A stretch of 64,000 bases of DNA, from assembly GCF_009730915.1 (NCBI RefSeq), contig NC_052476.1:1116001-1180000 (forward strand). Direction: 5' to 3'. This document shows positions 57,530 through 64,000 of the stretch, in pieces. A model generated the notes under the pieces. It saw only the letters and a program-made list of their open reading frames with translations, was not told where the DNA came from and did no database searches. Position 1 is the stretch's first letter; every line of letters starts with the position of its first letter. This stretch comes from Dioscorea cayenensis subsp. rotundata. Its lineage: Eukaryota > Streptophyta > Magnoliopsida > Dioscoreales > Dioscoreaceae. The translations under genes were made by a program, and so were the position numbers.

Positions 57530-58499
57530 TTAAGCTTTTATTAAATTTTTTTACTTACTTGAGCAACTGTTTTTTCTTTAGTTCGAGCAATTTCTTCAAT
57601 CTCTTTCAAATGCAGTACTTCACGATTACCCCAAAAACTTCCAATGCCGCCGAGTGGAGAATAAGCACTAACATGAATGTAGTTTTTTTGACAAAAATCT
57701 ATCAACTCTTGTTGTTGCCAAAGAGGATGCATTTCCACCTTAAAAAATAAAATTACAATTAATTTAAAAATAAAGTGATTAAAACTTTAATTAAATTTAT
57801 TGATTCTTTCTTATTTTGTACCCGTTTACTTTATTTTCAAAATAAATTTATAATTTATCTATTTTATCAAAAAACAAAATTACCTGATTAACTGAAGGAG
57901 GAATCTGAGCATGAGAAAGAAGAAGCTTGAGCTTATCAATTGGGAAGTTACTAACTCCAATGGATTTTGCCAAGCCAAGCTCATAACACTGTTCCATTCC
58001 CTCCCAAGTACCTTTTGAATCAAATGGCATCACATCTTCCTTTGTGAACACATACCTCTTCTCCCCTCTCACTCTCATTGGAGCATGAATTAAATAAAGA
58101 TCGACATATTCGATGCTGAGCTCACTACAAGAAAAAATTATTTCAAAGTAAGACATAAGTATCGCGATCTTTCCAAGTATTTGTCTTTCTTCACCTGAGA
58201 GATTTGCGAAGTGCTGGCACTACTGCACCTGGGTAAGTATCGGCAACGGAAAGTTTGGTGGTGATGAAGAGCTCAGCACGGTCTTTAATGATACCGCTTC
58301 GAATAGCTCGAGAAATAGCTTGGCCAAGAGGCTGCTCAGATTGATAGAGACTCGCGGTATCAAAGTGACGGTAGCCGAGTTTCATGGCTTCAAAGATTGC
58401 CATCTCGACAAGCTCTGGTTGGGGGATTGGATATGCTGCGGTTCCCATGCCGAGGATCGGCATTTTTCCTCCAGAGCTCAGAATTATTTCTGTCTGCAT
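57260..58499 (-). CDS. NADPH-dependent aldo-keto reductase AKR2 (AKR4-like), intact
   Basis: Four exons, 58499-58195, 58124-57884, 57738-57559 and 57463-57260, with GT/AG borders, encode 309 residues, the usual AKR length. The (beta/alpha)8-barrel active-site tetrad is present: Asp47 and Tyr52 in RHFDTASLYQSE, Lys82 in FITTKL, His115 in YLIHAP. LGMGTAAYP near the start, SIGVSNFPIDKL, VEMHPLWQQQELIDFC and PKSFNKERLEEN (NADPH 2'-phosphate site) are all typical. The closest families I know are plant AKR4 enzymes: deoxymugineic acid synthase-like, codeinone/chalcone reductase-like. The substrate cannot be told from sequence. It is the only unbroken member of this array. Confidence 0.95.
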
Positions 58500-58509
58500 C
58501 TCTTCAGTG

Positions 58510-58765
58510 CTTTGTTTTCATTGATATGCTATATATATATATATATATATATATAGATCTATACTTTCAATTAGTAAGACATCCGTCCAATTGAAGCAGC
58601 AGTCTAATAATAATTAAAAATATAATCACTGTCTGTACTCCATATATATATATGTATATATTATCTTGTTCTGTAATCATCAATATTTTAATTTCAGTAT
58701 TCATCAATAATGCATGACCTGAATTTGAAGTTGAACTGTATTTACTTTGGTCCATGTAAACAGAA
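58510..58765 (-). repeat. AKR2 upstream flank, paralogous to AKR1 upstream flank
   Basis: Collinear with 53294-53640. Includes (TA)n just upstream of the start and the conserved CATTCATCAATAATGCATGA. Likely the AKR2 promoter. Confidence 0.65.
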
Positions 58766-58799
58766 AAGGTTTTAACTTCAAATATATTGTCTATACATT

Positions 58800-59500
58800 T
58801 GTGTTGGGTCCTAAATCTTTACAAGAAATTAATCCAGAAACACCTACAGATGTCTACTATCAAGATCCATAGGAATAAGAGTTCATTTCATTAAACATGA
58901 TATATATTAGTCAACTCCAAAAATAACCACTATAGAAACAAAGAATCACTAATACTAGTTCCAAAACTCATGAGCATGCAATTCATAAAGAAGTCACAGA
59001 TTTTGCATATAAGAACAAGAAGAAAACGATTACAACTAAGATAGAGTACCAAGCACAGTATCACCACTCACCGGAACGATGAAACTGACCTCTAACCAGG
59101 CTCCAGACCGGCTACAATATTCACAAACACTATACCCCCTCTCTTTCCCAGCTTCTTTCTTCTTTATAAGCGATTATCTCTCCTTTGTGGTGTGTTTGAT
59201 CCTTGATTTCCGCTGTTGATTTGTCCACGTGTCATGCCCCCTTCTTTACCTTCATGCCTGCCTTTGATTCACACTCCTTCACCATGCCCCATTTGAGACC
59301 CCCTCCAAGTCGACCACCCTTGAATTTATTCGAGATTTGAGCAGAGCCCAAATTGGAGAAAAATATGGTCCTTGGGTTCCTTTATTGGAATTATATATTT
59401 TTGTTTCTGATGTATGGATAGAAGAAAAAAAAAATTTATTATTTTCTTCATTTTTTTTATTTTATCTATATATATTTATTGTCTGTATTATTGATCAATT
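58800..59500. other. Unassigned sequence, less AT-rich
   Basis: About 59040-59330 is pyrimidine-rich and of more balanced composition, including a TCCACGTGTCAT string. It could be part of an LTR or other repeat, but I find no partner copy or ends in this window. Confidence 0.35.
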
Positions 59501-59509
59501 CGTTCTTTA

Positions 59510-59640
59510 TTTTATTCTCTGACAGATGGTTAAGACTTCATCAGGGTTCGAATCCTACTGAGAGGTCCAGTAAAGATCAGAAATTTTGGATAACTTTTTA
59601 AAGAGCTAGTCATCCTCCTCGTAGTTAATTTTTTAAAATA
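59510..59640 (+). mobile_element. Possible tRNA-derived SINE remnant
   Basis: GATGGTTAAGACTTC (A-box-like) is followed 12 bases later by GGTTCGAATCC (59545-59555), a perfect B-box of a polymerase III internal promoter. The tRNA fold is incomplete, so this is not a working tRNA gene. A SINE head is the simplest reading. Confidence 0.45.
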
Positions 59641-59800
59641 AATGTGGATAAACCATAGGTTTATTGAAATAAAAACAAACAGAAAATATAGGAGAAGTCC
59701 TCTCACAAGAAGTGGGAAACAAAGACAAAAGACAACAAAAAGAAATAAGGAAGATAAACAAGAAGAACATTGTCTAGCACCACAGGCCTGCTCAACCTAT
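59636..59800 (-). repeat. Dispersed retroposon-like repeat, copy 2
   Basis: AAATAAATGTGGATAAACCA, then GGTTTATTGAAATAAAA and a purine-rich body ending CACAGGCCTGCTCAACC. It matches 56425-56615. Confidence 0.5.
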
Positions 59801-59920
59801 CAGGTGGAGAATCCTACTTCTACACTAAGTCATGTTCTGAATCGCCGGTTTGGTTTGAGATTCTTGAGTAGTCATTTCTCCATGCCAACTTGTTAGACAT
59901 TGAATTACAACAATATATAT

Positions 59921-61089
59921 TGTTAGTTCCTCCGGTGTGGTTTATGAGTATTAGATAACACTCAAGCACTCATAGAAGTCTCACACAAACCAATAAAGAA
60001 AGAGCACACAAACAAACACAAGAAGACACATAACGTTGGTAACCCAGTTCGGCGTCCACTCGCCTACGTCTGGGGGGCCAAGCCCGGAGATAAACAATCC
60101 ACTAAAAGAGGTAAAAATAGATGAGTACAAACACTTGTCACTCACACTCTCAACAATAAAGATCACTACCCTCTCTAGATTGTCTAGTGCTCACACACTC
60201 TCCTCCAAGAGTCACTCAAGAGTCACACTTACAATCTACGAGCAAGGTAGTTTATATAGACGCTTCAATGTCCCAAATATAGCACATATCTCTTTTAGAA
60301 TCTCCGCGGCTACTAATTTAAAAACCTGCCGAAATTAGCTGTTGCAACTCCTGTTGTAACATGAATTACAATATGACCATAACTGCTGACTTGACTGAGT
60401 TCTGGTTACGTTGCGGATGACCTCAAGACCCATCAACCTCCCGGTCATGCTTAGTCCGAGTCGATGCAGCTAAATCTCCCAATCCCGACTGCCGGCAACT
60501 AGCCTACCTCCTCAGTTCCTCATCACGCAGTCCCCTCGCAAGGGGAGCACGTCCTTGTGCGTCTTCACGAAACTTGCCAAACTTAGTCTTCAATCCACCT
60601 AAATTTGGTCTTCAAAGATTCTCCAAACTTGATCTTCAATTCACCCAAGTTTGGTCCTCAAATCTTGCCTTCAATAGACTTCAATCAATCTTCATCAAGG
60701 ATTCTTCAAATCATATCTTCAATTAGTCTTCATTCACACCATGAATAGATCTTTCTTTAATTAAGCTCCACCATATTTAGTCTTCAATCATATCTCTCTA
60801 AGTATGGTCTTGATATGATCTTGTCTTCAAAATGTAATGTATTGCCAAAAATAACTCCACCAAGATCTTTAAGATAGCTTCACCATGATCTTCAAGATAT
60901 TTGCCTCCATGTTATAGACTTACTAAAAATAGCTCCACCAAGATCTTCAAGATGTTTGCCTTGCACTCCAAGTCTCCTTGCCATGTCACAATACTTGCCA
61001 CATCATCAATTATGCTTTGTCACCTTAGTTGCCACGTCACTTGGTCTAGGTGTCAAATCATGCCAATAAATAGTGCGGTTGCACTAACA
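59921..61089. mobile_element. Solo LTR, copy 1
   Basis: Begins TGTTAGTTCC and ends TTGCACTAACA, giving TG...CA ends with the terminal inverted repeat TGTTAGT/ACTAACA. Exactly flanked by the 5-bp duplication TATAT (59916-59920 and 61090-61094). No internal retroelement sequence is present. About 1.17 kb, and clearly related to 61360-62494 throughout. Confidence 0.9.
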
Positions 61090-61359
61090 TATATCTTCTT
61101 CCCAAGCAAAGCCTTCATCAAACAAGTTGGGTCCTTCACCAAGTAGCATATCATTGTGATATATCTTCTTGCACTGAGTAACTATGCATGCTAATTTTAT
61201 AAACATCTTCTTGAATTAATTCCCAATCAAAGATTTGAAGGTTCTCTTTGATCCTTTCTTCATTAAAGCTCTTCAGTACAAAACTCACTCCTTGCTCATA
61301 CACTCACCTCAAAGAAACCTTAACAATTGTCACACCATCAAATAAACAAAAATCAATAC
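61090..61359 (-). pseudogene. AKR3 exon 4 remnant between the two solo LTRs
   Basis: On the minus strand it reads [20 protein letters not shown] and then [16 protein letters not shown], recognisable AKR last-exon sequence with a stop and frame changes. It lies downstream of AKR3 exon 3, from which solo LTR copy 2 separates it. Confidence 0.8.
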
Positions 61360-62494
61360 TGTTAGTTCCGTCGGTATGGTTTGTGGGCTTTAGGGAACAC
61401 TCAAGCACTCATAGATCTCACACAAACCATCAAAGAAAGTTCACACAAAAAAAAAAACAAGAAGGAGACACACAAAATTGGTAACCCAGTTCAGCGTCCA
61501 CTCGCCTACGTCTGGGGGGCCAAGCCCGGGGATAAACAATCCACTAAAAGAGGTAAAAATACATGAGTACAAACACTTGTCACTCACACTCTTAAACAAT
61601 GAAGATCACTACCCTCTCTAGATTGTCTAGTGCTCGCCCACTCTTCTCCAAGAGGCACCCTTACAACCTATGAGCAAGGTAGCTTATATAGACGCCTCAA
61701 CGTCCCAAATATAGCACATACCTCTTTTAGAATCTCCGCGGATACTAATTTAAAAACCTTCCGAAATTAGCTGTTGCAACTCCTGTTGTAACATAAGTTG
61801 CAACATGGTCCTGACTGTTGACTTGACTGAGTTCTGATTACGTTGCGGACGACCTCAAGACCCATCAACCTTCCGATCATGCTTAGTCCGAGTCGATGCA
61901 GTCAAATCTCCTGATCCTGACTGCCGGCAACTAGCCTACCTCCTCAGTTCTTCATCACGCAATCCCCTCGCAAGGGGCGCACGTCCTTGTGCATCTTTAT
62001 GAAACTTGCCAAACTTAGTCTTCAATCTTCCAAGTTTGGTCTTCAAAGATTCTACAAACTTGATCTTCAACTCACCCAAGTTTGGTCCTCAAATCTTTCT
62101 AATAATAGATCTTCAATCAATCAATTCAATCACCAAGGATTCTTCAAATCATATCTCCTTCATTCATACCATGAATAGATATTTCTTCAAATAAGCTCCA
62201 CCATATTTAGTCTTTAATCATATCTCTCTAAGTATGGTCTTGATATGATCTTGTCTTCAAGTTGAACAAGTTACCAAGAATAATACCACCAAGATCTTCA
62301 AGATGTTTGGCCCCATGTTGTAGACTTACTAAAAATAGCTCCACCATATTTAAGATGATTTGCCTTGTACCCCAAGTCTTCTTGCCATGTCACCAAGCTT
62401 TCCATGTCATCAATTATGCCTTGTCACCATGGTTTCCACGTCATCTTGCCTTGGTGTCAAATCATGCCAATTAAATAGTGCGATTGCACTAACA
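61360..62494. mobile_element. Solo LTR, copy 2
   Basis: Begins TGTTAGTTCCG and ends TTGCACTAACA. The flanking 5-bp duplication AATAC occurs at 61355-61359 and 62495-62499. It differs from copy 1 by scattered substitutions and short indels, and the target duplications differ, so the two are independent insertions. This copy sits in the AKR3 intron between exons 3 and 4. Confidence 0.9.
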
Positions 62495-63104
62495 AATACC
62501 TTAACCAATTAATATTCAAGAAATTAAAACTAATTAACCATACCTTAGCTATGGTCTTGCCATGAGCCATGGCTATCTCTTTAAGTGTTTCAGAGTTCAT
62601 GACCATGTGTTTGCTCAACTTTCCATCTATTCCTCCCAATGGAAAGAAAGCAGTGACATGAATCCCCTTCTTTGCACAAAACTCTCTCAACTCTCTTTGT
62701 TGCCAAAGTGGATTCATCTCCACCTTCATATATGCATAGATATATCAGAAACATTAATATTAATCTTAGCTTGATTAATTAATTTCAATATAGTTATTAT
62801 AAATTTATAATCACCTGATTCACAGAAGGAGAAATTCTAGAAAAAGAGAGGAGTTTAATTTTCCACCATCTTGCATGAGAAATTACTAACTCCAATGGCT
62901 TTCACCAGGCCAAGCTTTGTGACACTCTTCCATAGCTTTCCAAACTGGATTTCAAGTCTGAAGGAAGTATTTCATTTCTATATATTGGAAACACACTTTC
63001 CGTTGGCTTTGTGCTCATTGCCAAGTGAATGAGATAGAGACCAAGATAATCCAATTCGAGATTTCTGTTTACTATTTGAACTTAATCTATAATTTGCAAT
63101 CAGG

Positions 63105-63655
63105 GCCGGCTCTAGGATAAGACCAATGAAGCAATTATTTTAGGCCCCAATATTTTTTAAGGTTTCATTTTTAAAATTTTTAATAATAATCATAATTTTA
63201 AGGCCTCATCTTTAGATTTTTTTTTAATAATAATTATAACTTTAAGGCCTCGTTTTTAGATTTTTTTAATAATAATTTTAAAAACTTAAAATGTTGAAGG
63301 ACTCCCAATAATTATCGTAATACAAAAATATTTTAATTTAATATTTAGCTAATGTTATATAATCATAGCTAATTTTTAAAATTTAAAATAACACAGTAAA
63401 ATATTAAATGTTTTTATTTTGATGCTTAATTAATCTCATATCTTCTTTAATGAAATTTTTAAAATTATATTTTGACCCTATTAGTTTTTCTCATGAATTT
63501 ATTTCTCCAAAATTAATATAATATTTATTTTTTTATTATAAATAATAGTTTTTGTAGTTTTTATATTGTTATATTTTTACTTTTATGAGTTTTGTCATAA
63601 ATTTTAAATATATCTCTTTATCATGAGTTTAGTAACATGGAGAAAGACAAAAAAA
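63105..63655. mobile_element. AT-rich insertion inside AKR3, hAT-like end
   Basis: Starts CAGGGCCGGCTCTAGGATAA and contains three diverged repeats of TTTAAGGCCTC, each followed by a TTTTTAGATTT-like string. CAGGGCCGG ends are frequent in plant hAT-type elements. The opposite end is not visible, so the right border is approximate. Confidence 0.4.
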
Positions 63656-63840
63656 CATGTATTTGTAGGTGATGAAGAGCTCAATTCGAGATGTAATAAG
63701 ACCGAGACGAAGAGCTTCAGCGATGGCTATCCCAAGAGGTACGTGTCTCAGAGATTGTACTGCTGTTTAGATTGACCATCGTTATCATTGTCGGAAGAGA
63801 GATTGTCCCAGCATTGGCCTTTTCTTGACAGTGCTCCATC

Positions 63841-63880
63841 TTCTCTTCTTCTTCTTCTTCTTCTTCTTATTCTTCTTCTT
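63841..63880. repeat. (CTT)n microsatellite
   Basis: About ten TTC/CTT units with a single interruption, in what may be the 5' flank of the AKR3 relic. Nothing else is seen to the end of the window. Confidence 0.85.
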
Positions 63881-64000
63881 ATTTTTGATAGAACTCAATC
63901 TGATATTTCAAGTTAGGTTTACCATTAATATTTATAGCTATGAATAGTACTAGTTAATTCTAAGTCAATAAGGGTATTCCATACATGAATAAAATTCCAA

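Larger units (their letters stand above)
61090..63740 (-). pseudogene. Aldo-keto reductase AKR3 relic
   Basis: Pieces in gene order on the minus strand are: an exon 1 fragment (about 63735-63662, reading VPLGIAIAEALRLG then SRIELFIT), exon 2 (about 63065-62818, with LDYLGLYLIHLAMSTKPTES and SRISPSVNQ but several frameshifts), exon 3 (62723-62544, fully open: VEMNPLWQQRELREFCAKKG), and the exon 4 remnant beyond a solo LTR. It belongs to a more diverged AKR subtype than AKR1/2. It is broken by a solo LTR, by a 550-bp insertion between exons 1 and 2, and by point lesions. Confidence 0.85.

Noticed and set aside
31536-58499. Kinase, TM9SF and AKR genes as a metabolic or defence gene cluster
   Set aside because: Only one kinase and one AKR appear functional, the TM9SF copies are broken, and tandem duplication explains the clustering without a shared pathway.
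59521-59600. Functional tRNA gene
   Set aside because: Only the B-box region is convincing; acceptor and anticodon stems cannot be folded from the sequence around it.
59921-62494. One LTR retrotransposon with 59921-61089 and 61360-62494 as its two LTRs
   Set aside because: The interval between them is only 270 bp of AKR exon sequence, and each copy has its own distinct 5-bp target duplication.

Overview
This is AT-rich nuclear DNA from a flowering plant. The evidence is spliced genes with GT/AG introns and plant-type families (a PTI1-like kinase, TM9SF/TMN membrane proteins, AKR4-type aldo-keto reductases), LTR retrotransposons, MITEs and long (TA)n and (TTA)n microsatellites. I would guess a monocot, possibly yam-like, but with low confidence.

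Left part, about 1-35 kb: seven very small intronless genes (called A to G here), all on the + strand, encode Arg-rich peptides of 40-124 residues sharing a core of the form [VI]-P-x-R-G-x-[IV]-L-R-x-A/V, then a short hydrophobic run ending near L-C-G. A-D (4470, 10059, 15197, 19306) form one subfamily of 40-45 residues. E-G (27045, 29903, 34376) form a second, GC-rich subfamily of about 80 residues or more. They sit among repeatedly duplicated flanking blocks (R1, R2, a bZIP-site block, promoter blocks), so the region grew by tandem and segmental duplication. I cannot attach an established name or function to this family; it is the best candidate for an undescribed system here. A seven-exon PTI1-like cytoplasmic kinase gene (31536-33182, minus) lies between F and G and looks intact.

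Middle, about 35-45.5 kb: three tandem TM9SF (endomembrane protein 70) genes on the + strand. All three carry disabling lesions: T1 is a decayed relic, T2 has two frameshifts and a nonsense codon, and T3 has one frameshift caused by a local 29-bp duplication.

Right part, about 45.6-64 kb: an aldo-keto reductase array on the minus strand. One copy is intact (57260-58499, 309 aa). One is split by a 5.8-kb Copia element and also carries nonsense changes. One is a relic broken by further insertions, and short exon remnants remain elsewhere. Two solo LTRs with perfect 5-bp target duplications, a Ty3/gypsy fragment and a possible SINE complete the region. Part of the T3-AKR1 interval was copied to give the AKR2 region.

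The likely functional protein genes are therefore the small-peptide genes, the PTI1-like kinase and one aldo-keto reductase. Nothing in the sequence proves that they act together.
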